In this document: positions 10,987 to 21,551 of the stretch, one piece after another
How positions within the stretch are numbered: position 1 is the stretch's first letter
Layout: the number at the start of each line of letters is the position of its first letter
Source of the DNA: Helicoverpa zea
Lineage: Eukaryota > Arthropoda > Insecta > Lepidoptera > Noctuidae
Reading direction: 5' to 3'
NCBI RefSeq assembly: GCF_022581195.2
Contig: NC_061475.1
Span: 9,672,001 to 9,736,000, forward strand
Length of the DNA stretch: 64,000 bases
Notes under the pieces: generated by a model
What the model was told of the DNA's origin: nothing
The model's database searches: none
Seen by the model: the letters and a program-made list of their open reading frames with translations, nothing else
Made by a program: the position numbers and the translations under genes

Positions 10987-11417
10987 GGAGGTGTATTATT
11001 TGTCATGCACTTGTCGATTGTTGGCAGTACTGCTAGATTCTTTATTTGGCAAACGTGTTCCAGTTGAGGACGCTGGCGGTTGATAATCGTCCAGAGCACA
11101 GAGGAAGCCTTCATATAAATCTTCGGGTCAATCACATTGGTATGCCCTCGCATTTGGTTGAAGAGATTGAGGTAGTCCTCTGATGATGCAAGAAACAGTC
11201 GCGCTATCGGACAACTTGCATCGAAAACACATTGCCACTTTGTCCTGGTAGTATTTCGTCATTGATTCTGTAGATACTTTCTTTCTGTTCATCATTTCTT
11301 CTAGCAAGTTCCCATAATCCCGGTGCCGTGGAAAAGCTCTCATCAACATTTGCTTCCAGTCTTTCCACGAATAGTCATATTCATCGAGGCGGTTATACCA
11401 TTTCCTCGCTTGACCTC
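10987..11417 (-). pseudogene. gypsy gag, C-terminal part
   Basis: The minus frame continues the capsid region with GQARKWYNRLDEYDYSWKDW, AFPRHRDYGNLLEEMM and FRCKLSDSATVSCIIRGLP, typical of insect gypsy Gag. It resumes immediately inside the TTAA at 11418-11421, where the piggyBac-like element begins. A TGA stop interrupts it at 11128-11130 and a TAA at 10996-10998, although the reading beyond each stop still looks like Gag. The N-terminal part lies 7.4 kb away at 18829-19203. Confidence 0.85.
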
Positions 11418-11435
11418 TTAACCACTCAAGCGTCC

Positions 11436-11650
11436 AAGCCGCGCAGTGATTTTCGGCCCACCTGTCCGCGCATGAAATGTCAATTGCTTTTTTACGACCA
11501 AGCGAGACTCTCTCAACAAAAACGATTACTACTGAAAAACTACAATAGCTAGATTCGAATAAAAAATACTCACGGAAAGCTAAAAGAACGTAAAATTTAA
11601 TTTGATTAAAAGTAAATTACTTTAATTAATATTATAGGATGATAATAAAG
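11436..11650. other. AT-rich left part of the piggyBac-like element
   Basis: Short frames only; ends with AAAG, the left target copy of the TRIM array that follows. Confidence 0.5.
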
Positions 11651-11882
11651 TGTGGAGGTATGAGAGCAGAGAGTAAAGCTCATCATACCTCGCACTAAAG
11701 GGAGGATCCTCCGACCGGACAGGTGTTTTTGCCCGGCGGGCTACTGCCCGACAGTTGTTGTCGGGGTGATCTACGCGTATTAATGTGCGCGCGAACACTG
11801 CATGTGCGATGCAGGATTCTTGTCTGAGAGTTGCGTCGGCGACTGTGTAGATGGCGGTGTTAACAGTTGTAGTGCCGCTACA
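11651..11882 (-). repeat. TRIM LTR 1
   Basis: 232 bp. The right part of the minus-strand LTR contains a hairpin made by GAGGTATGAG and CTCATCATACCTC. Carries the variant CTCGCACTAAAGG, shared with LTR 3. Confidence 0.88.
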
Positions 11883-12053
11883 TCACTCCCCTCCGGAGAC
11901 CGGAGGTTGATGGTACAAGTTCTTGAAGTGCTAGCTAGTCTTGTTGCCAATGCGTTGCCGCGAGGTTCTCGGTGAGTCGGAACTGGCTGCTACGGCGGTG
12001 CTGCGAATCCCAGTGAGTCGGGACCGGCGCTGCGAGAGTTGCACAGCGCCGCG

Positions 12054-12284
12054 CTAGTGGCTAGCGACTGCTTCGGCGAGGGAGATACTCGACCGGCCGA
12101 AGTGCAGTGAGCTGGAGCCTAGGTCGCTGGATGTGGCTGAGGATGCTGACCAGGTATGTGCGTCCGCAACATGCTGGTGGCCAGGGATACCCATTTGAAG
12201 CTGGCTGGCTGAAGGACTCGTCGCTCGAGAGCTTGAGGAAGGTCTTGCTGATGACGTCACGTAGCTCGAAGGTTGCGTGTTCAT
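12054..12284 (-). CDS. TRIM internal ORF, copy 1 (76 aa)
   Basis: Starts with an ATG about 20 nt after the candidate primer-binding site and encodes a serine-rich peptide (SSYVTSSARPSSSSRATSPS). The position is that of gag in a full-size relative, so this is probably the truncated N-terminus of gag. I recognise no domain. Whether it is translated is unknown. The same frame is kept open in all three units. Confidence 0.5.
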   Translation of the reverse strand: MNTQPSSYVTSSARPSSSSRATSPSASQLQMGIPGHQHVADAHTWSASSATSSDLGSSSLHFGRSSISLAEAVASH

Positions 12285-12303
12285 ATCACGTCGGGGTCCC
12301 CAC

Positions 12304-12535
12304 TGTGGAGGTATGAGAGCAGAGAGTAAAGCTCATCATACCTCGCTCTAAAGGGAGGATCCTCCGACCGGACAGGTGTTTTTGCCCGGCGGGCTACTGC
12401 CCGACAGTTGTTGTCGGGGTGATCTACGCGTATTAATGTGCGCGCGAACACTGCATGTGCGATGCAGGATTCTTGTCTGAGAGTTGCGTCGGCGACTGTG
12501 TAGATGGCGGTGTTAACAGTTGTAGTGCCGCTACA
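12304..12535 (-). repeat. TRIM LTR 2
   Basis: 232 bp, carries the variant CTCGCTCTAAAGG, shared with LTR 4. Confidence 0.88.
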
Positions 12536-12706
12536 TCACTCCCCTCCGGAGACCGGAGGTTGATGGTACAAGTTCTTGAAGTGCTAGCTAGTCTTGTTGC
12601 CAATGCGTTGCCGCGAGGTTCTCGGTGAGTCGGAACTGGCTGCTACGGCGGTGCTGCGAATCCCAGTGAGTCGGGACCGGCGCTGCGAGAGTTGCACAGC
12701 GCCGCG

Positions 12707-12937
12707 CTAGTGGCTAGCGACTGCTTCGGCGAGGGAGATACTCGACCGGCCGAAGTGCAGTGAGCTGGAGCCTAGGTCGCTGGATGTGGCTGAGGATGCT
12801 GACCAGGTATGTGCGTCCGCAACATGCTGGTGGCCAGGGATACCCATTTGAAGCTGGCTGGCTGAAGGACTCGTCGCTCGAGAGCTTGAGGAAGGTCTTG
12901 CTGATGACGTCACGTAGCTCGAAAGTTGCGTGTTCAT
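12707..12937 (-). CDS. TRIM internal ORF, copy 2 (76 aa)
   Basis: Identical to copy 1 except Pro to Leu at residue 5. The flanking primer-binding site reads GGTGACCCCGACGTGAT, the least altered of the three copies. Confidence 0.5.
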   Translation of the reverse strand: MNTQLSSYVTSSARPSSSSRATSPSASQLQMGIPGHQHVADAHTWSASSATSSDLGSSSLHFGRSSISLAEAVASH

Positions 12938-12997
12938 ATCACGTCGGGGTCACCACTGTGGAGGTATGAGAGCAGAGAGTAAAGCTCATCATACCTC

Positions 12998-14222
12998 GCA
13001 CTAAAGGGTTAGGGGGAAACTCGCCTCTGGGCCGCGGCCCAGATTACACGGTATAATAACAGTCGGGAAAACTGGTCCGAATGTGCGGGCCAGATTACTA
13101 TGTGAAAAAAGTGACGGAGGTAAGTCGACCCATTGGGACTTAATTTCATAAAATCCGATAGTTGTGAAATTTTTCACAGCTCAAAATCGTCAGGAGACAA
13201 AAAGACTTAGATCTTTTTCATAATTTTCATCATAAATATAATACTTTGTCTAGATACTGGACTCCTAGTAGCTAATATAGACTTCGTTAAATAATGAAGT
13301 TCCTGTAGATATTTGATACATAGTTATTATTTTTACTTTTTTTTTAATATCTAGATTAGTGGAGATAGTGGGATATTTACATATGTAGAATATGTGTGTA
13401 TAAGTAGGATATAATATTTATTTTTATTTACTTACAGCATGTTAAAAAACCCCATTAAAGTTTTTGTTGCATATTTAGTTCCTATACCTATATATTTAAT
13501 AATCGCAAAATCGTCAGGAGCTAAAAAAATAAAGATCTTTTCCATAATTTTATCGAAAACTAGCTTTTGCCCGCGGCTTCGCTCCCGTCAACTGACTTCT
13601 CTACTTTACCCTATTTTGTTTCATAAGAACCTTCTCCTGACAATAACAAACACAACAAAAAAATAATTAGTCAAATTGGTCCAGGCGTTGTTGAGTTATG
13701 CGCTTACCAACACATTTTGCGATTCATTTTTATATTATTTTATATTGATGTCAATATATCCAATGTCAACATAAATGAGTGTTACAAAAATACTCTTGTT
13801 GCCAAAAGGGGATTTGTTTTTTCTTGTAACACTCGAACAAAATTTTGATAAAAAGAAACAATGTTTCTATATTTACGTTTTACGTATAAATTGAGATTAT
13901 TAATTAAGTATCTATAGGAACTTCATTATTTAACGAAGTCTATATTAGCTACTAGGAGTCCAGTATCTAGACAAAGTATTATATTCATGATGAAAATTAT
14001 GAAAAAGATCTAAGTCTTTTTGCCTCCTGACGATTTTGAGCTGTGAAAAATTTCACAACTATCGGATTTTATGAAGTTAAGTCCCAATGGGTGGACTTAC
14101 CTCCGTCACTTTTTTCACATAGTAATCTGGCCCGCACATTCGGACCAGTTTTCCCGACTGTTATTATACCGTGTAATCTGGGCCGCGGCCCAGAGGCGAG
14201 TTTCCCCCTAACCCGCACTAAA
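12998..14222. mobile_element. long-inverted-repeat element (13006-14214), 8-bp TSD
   Basis: Ends with GGGTTAGGGGGAAACTCGCC and its complement. The inverted arms extend about 300 bp on each side (13006-13307 and about 13910-14214) with only a few mismatches. GCACTAAA is duplicated at 12998-13005 and 14215-14222. There is no transposase frame. Long, G-rich TIRs are found in Mutator-like and fold-back elements, but those usually duplicate about 9 bp, so I leave the superfamily open. The loop carries an unrelated repeat fragment at 13560-13740. Confidence 0.82.
13560..13740 (-). repeat. fragment of a dispersed lepidopteran-type repeat
   Basis: Begins CTAGCTTTTGCCCGCGGCTT and contains AATTGGTCCAGGCGTTGTTG and GAGTTATGCGC; on the minus strand the end reads GCCGCGGGCAAAAGCTAG. 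This resembles the right ends of the Helitron-like repeats at 2.9 and 42.3 kb. Lies in the loop of the long-inverted-repeat element. Confidence 0.5.
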
Positions 14223-14576
14223 GGGAGGATCCTCCGACCGGACAGGTGTTTTTGCCCGGCGGGCTACTGCCCGACAGTTGTTGTCGGGGTGATCTACGCG
14301 TATTAATGTGCGCGCGAACACTGCATGTGCGATGCAGGATTCTTGTCTGAGAGTTGCGTCGGCGACTGTGTAGATGGCGGTGTTAACAGTTGTAGTGCCG
14401 CTACATCACTCCCCTCCGGAGACCGGAGGTTGATGGTACAAGTTCTTAAAGTGCTAGCTAGTCTTGTTGCCAATGCGTTGCCGCGAGGTTCTCGGTGAGT
14501 CGGAACTGGCTGCTACGGCGGTGCTGCGAATCCCAGTGAGTCGGGACCGGCGCTGCGAGAGTTGCACAGCGCCGCG

Positions 14577-14807
14577 CTAGTGGCTAGCGACTGCTTCGGC
14601 GAGGGAGATACTCGACCGGCCGAAGTGCAGTGAGCTGGAGCCTAGGTCGCTGGATGTGGCTGAGGATGCTGACCAGGTATGTGCGTCCGCAACATGCTGG
14701 TGGCCAGGGATACCCATTTGAAGCTGGCTGGCTGAAGGACTCGTCGCTCGAGAGCTTGAGGAAGGTCTTGCTGATGACGTCACGTAGCTCGAAGGTTGCG
14801 TGTTCAT
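14577..14807 (-). CDS. TRIM internal ORF, copy 3 (76 aa)
   Basis: Same peptide as copy 1. The unit differs from the other two by a G to A change in GTTCTTAAAGTGC, upstream of the frame. Confidence 0.5.
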   Translation of the reverse strand: MNTQPSSYVTSSARPSSSSRATSPSASQLQMGIPGHQHVADAHTWSASSATSSDLGSSSLHFGRSSISLAEAVASH

Positions 14808-14826
14808 ATCACGTCGGGGTCCCCAC

Positions 14827-15058
14827 TGTGGAGGTATGAGAGCAGAGAGTAAAGCTCATCATACCTCGCTCTAAAGGGAGGATCCTCCGACCGGACAGGT
14901 GTTTTTGCCCGGCGGGCTACTGCCCGACAGTTGTTGTCGGGGTGATCTACGCGTATTAATGTGCGCGCGAACACTGCATGTGCGATGCAGGATTCTTGTC
15001 TGAGAGTTGCGTCGGCGACTGTGTAGATGGCGGTGTTAACAGTTGTAGTGCCGCTACA
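14827..15058 (-). repeat. TRIM LTR 4
   Basis: 232 bp ending CCGCTACA, then AAAG and unique DNA. In minus-strand orientation this is the outermost 5' LTR of the array. Confidence 0.88.
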
Positions 15059-15062
15059 AAAG

Positions 15063-16139
15063 TATAAAGTTGAGGATATCAAAAAAAATATCGTAATTTT
15101 TTTTTATTCCGAGTTTTATAAGAAAAATATAGTGATTACTGGTAACAATGTTTTTTATTATATTAGTACAGGATATACTCTTTAAAATGATACCAATATC
15201 TTAATATAAGTAATTAGTTTTCTGTCATGAAAAAATAAACAAAGTTAAGTGTTTCTCAAGCGGTCACTGGGCCTCGGGCGACGTAAAAATGTGACAAGAT
15301 GGCCGCCCGGCTAATAGCGTGTTCACACGACGACGTTGTTTTAATGAAACACGCATATTACTGTTCGGTATGTTTATAGAGCAAACATGTTTACTTTTAT
15401 ATAATTTTATTACATATAATTTTTTATTATGTTAAATAGAAAAAAAGAAAGCGGTTATTGGTATTACAGTAAAATAAATCCACTGTAAAACTGTAATTTT
15501 AGGTATTTTTCATTCTTTGATATTGAAAAATGAAAACTAAATAAACATGCCGTCACCTATAAGTAGATACATAAACAAAGCCAAAAGCCACAAAACATTC
15601 CCAAATTGATCATAAAACGCTCCGTGTGAACAAACCATTATTTACGTTGTAAGTAGATCAGTCCAAGGGGAGTCGGCTCACCAACACTAAAATCATGAAT
15701 AACGTCTTAACATTTTAATCATTATAGACCCCATCTCAATGTATTTCGTTTGTAAATGGCCATTAACATGCTAATAGTGAACGATTCTCGTATATTTTGC
15801 ATTTATTTAACAAAAATAACCAATTAGAATACACTGTAAACAATAGAAAAGTATCAAACGATGATCGTGTAGTGATCGTATAACTTTTCCACCTAAATTA
15901 TACTATGTAAACGTTTTGAAATTGTCGTAATAATACATATTTCGTAAAGGAAATTTCTTCACGTTTATTTTGATATAAAATAACAATCTAAATAAGGTAT
16001 AAAACAAGAAACTTACCACATTTTTGTCTATTCTATTCTATTTTTGGATATGGCAATCCGTGTCGATGTCAATTTCGACGATTCTGCCAATGACAAGTGG
16101 GATGAGAAGCAAGAAGTGCTTTTAATTAAAATAAATTTA
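15063..16139. other. AT-rich interior of the piggyBac-like element
   Basis: No frame or motif recognised. A short GC-richer patch near 15260-15320 is the only compositional feature. Confidence 0.5.
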
Positions 16140-16328
16140 AAAATATATATATATTGATTTAAGATGGTGCTGTGGCCGATCTTGTGTAACTTAATGTGTT
16201 AGTAGGACGGCACTGAAACAAACAGAAATATATTTACATATATAAAAACAACAACAAAATGTTAGTAACACATAACATATAATATATACCACAACCATAC
16301 AAACTGTGGCCTAAATATAGGCCACAAT

Positions 16329-18545
16329 TTATAATTTAATATTGTTTTGATTAATGAACATCAACAGCATCTGGAGCAGTTCTGGACAGGAGTGGGATAG
16401 GAGGGAACGGAAGTTAGTCGGGAGAGGAATTTTAAGTTTTTGGAGACGACCATATAAATCAAAGGATGAGTTGATAGGACAGTCAAAAAATATATGGTCC
16501 AGGGTACCTTCATCCAGTCCACACTCGCAGAGGGATGAATCCTGCACCCGAATTTTGCGCAGAAAGACCGGTGTACAGCAGTGACCTAACCGAATTCTGC
16601 ACATGACTGAAATTACCCGTTTAGGGTATCTTTTGAAATTTGAAAACCACGGTTTTGGTTTTACAACCGGTTGAATGGCGAAATAAGAGCTACCCTTCCT
16701 TTTGCCTGAGATGTTCCACCATTCCTGCCACGAGGTCTCAAGACTCAATTTAGGGAGGTTTAGCAGGTCATGCCCTTGAAGGGAGAAGTGTGCAAGATCA
16801 GCGGACTCAGATGAACACGCATCTTTGGCCAATGCATCGGCACATTCATTGCCCGCTATACCGCAGTGGCTAGGGATCCAGACTAAGTGTACTTCTTTCT
16901 CTTGCCTAGTGCAGGAGAAAAGGGACTTTTTAATATCCAGGACAATAGGACAATGGAGTTTAGTTCTAAAGGGATTCTGGGATATGGCTTGGAGACAGCT
17001 AAGGGAGTCAGTAAAGATAACTCCACAGCTAATCTCATGGGACTCTATAAAACGACAAGCTTCCAATAGTGCCACACACTCGCCTGTAAATACTGAAGAC
17101 TCCTTCGGACATCTGAATTTCAAAATTATTTTAGAGTTCTGATAGTAAACCGCGGCTCCAGTACAGCCACCATTTGATTTGGAAGCATCCGTGAAGAACT
17201 TTTGAAACCCAATCCATCGTTCACCCAAAACCGCATTAAAGGCCGAATTTGCAGATGGGGAGTTTTTGGATATGCCAATGTTATAGAATATCTTAGGGGT
17301 GAAGCAAAGTACTTCATAAGGGTAATTAAATAAAGGAAGTCTGGGATGTGGAGCAATGGGGGATTCTAAATTTTGAAAAAACCGATATGCTTTTAGGAAT
17401 AGGGGGATTTCTTTGTGTTCCCAATATTTGGAGCTGTGACAAAGAGTGTCAAGCTCTCTGAGTTTTGGGATGAGGGGGTGAGATGACTTGGGAATAACCC
17501 TGGATAGGAAACGGGAAGCGAGGTACTGACGTCTCAGGGCTAAAGGAGGTTCAGCGCATTCGACCTGCAAGGCGTTAATAGGCGACGACTTCATGCAACC
17601 TGAGATGATTCGAAGGCATTGAGACTGAATCCTATCTAAACCGGCCAAGGCACCTTTGTTGCTTGGAATCACCAAGTGAGACCCATAGTCCAGGATACTG
17701 CGGACTAAGGCATTGTAGACCAGTTTCATAGTGAAGGGATGGGCCCCCCACCAGACACCAGCGAGAGCTTTTAGGATGGAGATTGCTCTTTCGCATCTTT
17801 TGATCAAATAATTAAAGTGGTGAATCCCGGATAATTTTGAGTCTAAGAAAACGCCTAAAAATTTTGATTTGATACCTATGGGAATATCTTGTCCTTGAAT
17901 GTTAACTGAGACCTGAGGGATCAGTCGTTTTCGGGAAAAAATCACTACCGAGCTTTTTGGGGCGGATAACGAGAGACCATGGTCCAAAAGCCATGTGTGC
18001 AGAGAGTCCAGGGAGAGACAGAGAGATGAGGCAGCGTCCGTAATAGATGGATTAACTACATACAACACTAGATCGTCAGCGTATTGTAAAAGGTGGCAGT
18101 CAGCATTAAGGCAGGAGCCAATGTCTGCTGTATACAGGTTGTATAGTAGGGGGCTTAGAACTGAGCCTTGGGGAAGGCCCTTCCACGTCTGTCTCACCTC
18201 AAATACCTCCCCCTGCACTCTGAGCATCAAAGAGCGAGACATGAGGAGTGCGCATATACATTGTACCATCTTACCCGGAATCCTCAGCTGTTGCAATTTT
18301 TGCCTGAGAACTGGAAGAAGGACGCTGTCGTATGCGGAAGAGATGTCAAGGAAAGTGGCTACAGCGGATTCATTTTTGGAAAAGGCTGTACGGATATCAG
18401 TAACCAAAATTGCCACACTGTCCATGGTGCTAAGCCCCTTTCTAAAGCCAAACTGACTACTCGGCAGTAGATCCCTAGACTCCACCAACCACTCAAGTCT
18501 ATTTTTAATTAAATGTTCCAATATCTTGGACACATTTTTGTCAAG
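16329..18545 (-). pseudogene. non-LTR retrotransposon RT and RNase H (I/LOA-like group)
   Basis: One long minus frame of about 740 codons. It begins inside the RT (SKILEHLIKNRLEWL, QFGFRKGLSTMD) and shows FLDISSAYDSV, GLPQGSVLSPLLYNLY and the catalytic YADDLVLY. It then runs through the thumb to an RNase H domain (FTDASK, GECVALLEAC, FTDSLSCLQA, HCGIAGNECADALAKDA) and a C-terminal cysteine region (CECGLDEGTLDHIFFDC). The RNase H points to the I/LOA-like groups rather than jockey. The endonuclease and ORF1 are absent: the copy is 5' truncated near 18545. The retained part has no internal stop, so it is fairly young. The 3' UTR runs to about 16140. Confidence 0.85.
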
Positions 18546-18810
18546 AGCTCCACACACAAAAAAGTCACTTGTCAAAAACGACGAACTGTCACTTAAATAT
18601 ATTTTTTTATAAATTTAATGTTGCCATTGCACAGAAAAAATCACAACTCACGGATAACAAATTTAATAACGCGCCATCTAGTATCAATCAACTATATTAA
18701 TACCACCTGGCTATAGCGCTGTACACGTTTAAACCGAACGATGTCGTTCGGATACTGTAGTCACCATGGACGCTTAAGGCAAGAATTTTTTTGGTGACTG
18801 TTATCACCTC
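18546..18810. other. right part of the piggyBac-like element
   Basis: Non-coding. Contains a second copy of the subterminal motif (AAGCGTCCATGGTGAC on the minus strand) and leads into the 14-bp TIR at 18811-18824. Confidence 0.5.
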
Positions 18811-18828
18811 GGACGCTTGAGTGGTTAA

Positions 18829-19203
18829 CCTATCCTGCAGGTAAAATGACTTCGTTGCTTCGCTCCACCCGTGTATTTCGCCTAACTGTTCAATCTTTTT
18901 AATCCATGCGGACGCAGCGAGGCACTCCTCACTGTCGGGATCGAACTCCGAGATTAGTGAAACTCCACGATGTTCTTTCTTGGAAGAAACGGAGGACGTT
19001 TCGTCATTCAAGTCCTGCACGGCTTTGCGAATTTCAACCTTCAAAAGCTTCTTAAGTATTTTCCGGGCTGGAGGTGTGGCTGGTGGTGTGGCAAAGTCTT
19101 CATGGTCGCTTAGTTGAGGATCATCGTCTGTCGACGGAGTGCTCCATCCTCGTGGACGGACAAGACGGCCAGGGCTTTCAGAATCGGCGTGATTGCGTTT
19201 CAT
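18829..19203 (-). pseudogene. gypsy gag, N-terminal part
   Basis: ATG at 19203 starts a frame whose first 90 residues are charged and low-complexity (KKLLKVEIRKAVQDL). It then enters the capsid region (CLAASAWIKKIEQLGEIHGW, ATKSFYLQD). The gag reading ends at TTAA 18825-18828; the further codons to 18697 belong to the piggyBac-like element. The start lies just inside the 5' LTR and the primer-binding region. Continues at 11417. Confidence 0.85.
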
Positions 19204-19217
19204 CGCTTTCTTTATTT

Positions 19218-19232
19218 ATCCCACTTCTGAGA
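19218..19232 (-). promoter_or_regulatory. gypsy candidate primer-binding region
   Basis: On the minus strand TCAGAAGTGGGAT follows the 5' LTR after 2 nt. The same 13 bases follow the 5' LTRs of elements A (31718-31730) and B (39044-39056), the position of a tRNA primer site. I have not matched it to a specific tRNA. Confidence 0.55.
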
Positions 19233-20047
19233 TGAAGCAGTGGGTAAAATAAAGGAAACAAATGTAAGGCAAACACACTGATTTACTAGATTTCCACAAT
19301 AATATAAGGTATAGGTAGTAAATAGGCACACAATGATCACAATCACAATTCGGGCAGCGATTCGGCACCAGATGCGTAGCGCAGGAGCAAGAGGGCTAAA
19401 CGCTCTCACTGGTTGTCGCTGCGCCCCCGCAAGGGGGCGCGGCTGGCGGGCCACGGAGCTACGCCCCTTTCCCGCGGGGTCCAATCGCTGCCCGTTACTA
19501 CGGGCAGGTCGTTGGGTTGCCGATCTAGGCGCGGCATTTAGGACAGCGTTTGTGCGACGCTGCCCTATGTGTTAATATGTCGTGTGTTTGTTTGCAGGTG
19601 CGCTGGCGGCAGCACATTGCCGCTTCTTCACAGCATCTCGGCGGTCAGTCATCGCCAGGTGAGACCCCCGGTTTCCCGGGGGAGGCCCGGCGGGTGACGA
19701 CCAGCGACAGAGATGCCGGCTCTGCGCCCCTGCACAACGGGTATGCTAGACCCGCGACTGTAACGCTTCCAGAGCTAGCCGGTCACGTTCCAGCCTACGG
19801 GCCGATTATGTATGTATGAGCGGCTTGTATGTGTGTGTACCGCCGCTCAGTGTGTGCGCCACCGTGTGCGCGTTTGCGCGACACGGTATTGCGTGAGTAC
19901 AATGTTGTGGAGTCGTGATTGTATGGCGGGTTGCGTCGTGCCTATATTAACCTAGCACACGACGCTCACCGAATGTATATTGTGTATGTGGAGTGTCTGT
20001 TGTGTGAGCTAGCTGCGTGTAGATGGGTGCAGCCAGCTCGGGTGTCG

Positions 20048-21049
20048 TCAGTTCGGTGGTGGCGGCACGTCCGGCAGGAGGTCGCGCGGTAAGGCCTTAG
20101 CGTCAGGCGGGCGCGCGTGCAAGGGCGCCAGGTGCTTGACGTGAAGCCAAGCAGATGCGTCTGCACGCGCGAACATGCCCTCGCTGAGCCGGCGCACGAA
20201 CTCGTCCAGGCTCTCCATCTTAAGGTCCCGCTGGAGGACGTCGTTCCTCACATAGCGGGGAGCTTGCGCGATGAGCCGCAGGCATGCGCTCTGCTGTGAG
20301 CGCAGCGTCTTGCGGCTCCTCTCGCTAGTGAGGGCGAACCATGCTGGCGCGGCGTACGTCAGTACCGGCCGGATGTACGTCTTGTACACCGCCAGTTTGG
20401 TACGCAGCGGGAGGCGAGATGAGAGCACTGGTTTGAGCCAGGCGCGGGCTACCCTGCCCCTACCGGCGACCTGCCGGACGTGTGCAGCCAAGGTGAGGCG
20501 CCGGTCGATGGTGACGCCTAGGTACTTGACCTGGCGCGACCACTCGATCTCGGCGCCTTGTAGAGCCAGTTTGGGTGGACGTGCGGGGCCGCCCCCGATG
20601 AGTATCGCCTGCGTCTTACCCACGTTCACCGACAGCCGCCATTTGGACAGCCACTCGGGGAGGAGGTCGAGGACACGCTGCATTTTGACGATCGCGTGCT
20701 TCGCGCTCATCGACGTTGTGATGTACGCGGCGTCGTCAGCATACAGCGCAAGTGTCGAGTCCTCCGCCGAGGGGATATCGTCGGTGTACCATGAGTAGCA
20801 GACGGGCGAGAGGCAGCTTCCCTGCGGCACTCCCGCTCTCACCGGGCGCGCGCTTGATAGCGCGCCGTCGACCACCACACGTATAGTGCGACCTGTAAGG
20901 AAACTGGAGATCACCTGTGTTATGCGGCGGGGCGTATCCGACGTGGAGATCTTGTATATAAGACCAGGGTGCCAGACCCGGTCAAAAGCCTTTTCCATGT
21001 CGAGGAATACTGCAACCGCGTGTTCACGCCTGTTCACCGTGTTGACCAT
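20048..21049 (-). pseudogene. jockey ORF2, reverse transcriptase
   Basis: Reads AVFLDMEKAFDRVWH, GVPQGSCLSPVCYSWYTDD and the catalytic LYADDAAYI, then KYLGVTIDRRLTLAAHV and the tail with YVRNDVLQRDL, ending at a stop at 20048. The expected N-terminal RT blocks (YRPISLL and the region before it) are absent: the sequence jumps from a segment equivalent to APGADG in the upstream frame to just before NTVNRREHAV, with a frame change. That is an internal deletion of very roughly 80 residues, so the enzyme cannot work. Confidence 0.85.
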
Positions 21050-21551
21050 ACGGTACGGTAGGTGGCGCAGCGCTGTGTTGGTGTACCGTCAGCACCGGGG
21101 GCCTTCTTCAGCTTGGTCCGGAGGATGGCGCGTTTGACTGCACCAGGCGCGAAGAAAACTGGGTCTTCCTCAGAGGCTATCGGCGATGCGAAGTAGTCCC
21201 CAAGGTGTTTCTCGACTGCCGCGACGTGTTCCACGTCTTGAGTGTCGTTCGGGCGGAATTGACGCTCCAGGTGCTCGGCAAAGATCTCCGCGCGGTCTGG
21301 TGCGGTGTATCTGAGTGCCCCGCCGCTATCCAGCAGCGGCCGCACTGGAGCTGGGGTGTTCGACAACTGTCGGCACAGTCAGTGTATAGACGGCCAGTCG
21401 CCGTCGACAGCGTCGATGCGGGCCTTCCAGCTCTCGCTGCGGTGTGCGTTGAGCTCGGCCTTGATTCTTTCCGCGAGACGATTTACGACGGCCTTCTCCG
21501 TCGGGCATCTGGTAACTTGCCACCGTTTGCGTAAGCGCCTCTTCTGGGCGA
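21050..21551 (-). pseudogene. jockey ORF2, linker between endonuclease and RT, frameshifted
   Basis: Contains the jockey-type linker (RPLLDSGGALRYTAPDRAEI, HLGDYFASP, KLKKAPGADG) in a frame different from both neighbours. The first in-frame stop of the endonuclease frame is at 21552. At least two frame changes separate the domains. Confidence 0.7.

Larger units (their letters stand above)
12957..14405 (-). repeat. TRIM LTR 3, interrupted
   Basis: Two parts, 12957-13005 and 14223-14405, together 232 bp once the inserted element and one 8-bp target copy are set aside. Confidence 0.88.
11651..15058 (-). mobile_element. tandem array of a miniature LTR retrotransposon (TRIM-like)
   Basis: A 653-bp unit is repeated three times and followed by a 232-bp partial unit, which is exactly the first 232 bp of the unit. 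That 232-bp segment begins TG and ends CA on both strands, so the structure is LTR-internal-LTR-internal-LTR-internal-LTR. Internal regions are 421 bp. Read on the minus strand each internal region starts with GTGGTGACCCCGACGTGAT (or a one-base variant), a plausible primer-binding site. It continues with a 76-codon frame and ends with a purine-rich tract (GGAGGGGAGTGA) beside the next LTR. AAAG flanks the whole array (11647-11650 and 15059-15062), a single target duplication. The third LTR is split by the element at 13006-14214. Confidence 0.88.
11418..18828. mobile_element. piggyBac-like element (11422-18824), TTAA target
   Basis: Both ends carry the 14-bp inverted repeat CCACTCAAGCGTCC (left 11422-11435; right, complement, 18811-18824), each flanked by TTAA (11418-11421 and 18825-18828). 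TTAA duplication with roughly 13-14-bp TIRs is diagnostic for piggyBac-type transposition. Taking one TTAA as the original site, the gag frames on the two sides are in register. No transposase is seen. After subtracting the nested TRIM array and LINE, only about 1.6 kb of AT-rich DNA belongs to the element itself. The right end repeats the motif AAGCGTCCATGGTGAC next to CAAGCGTCCGAGGTGA, a subterminal repeat. Confidence 0.82.
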
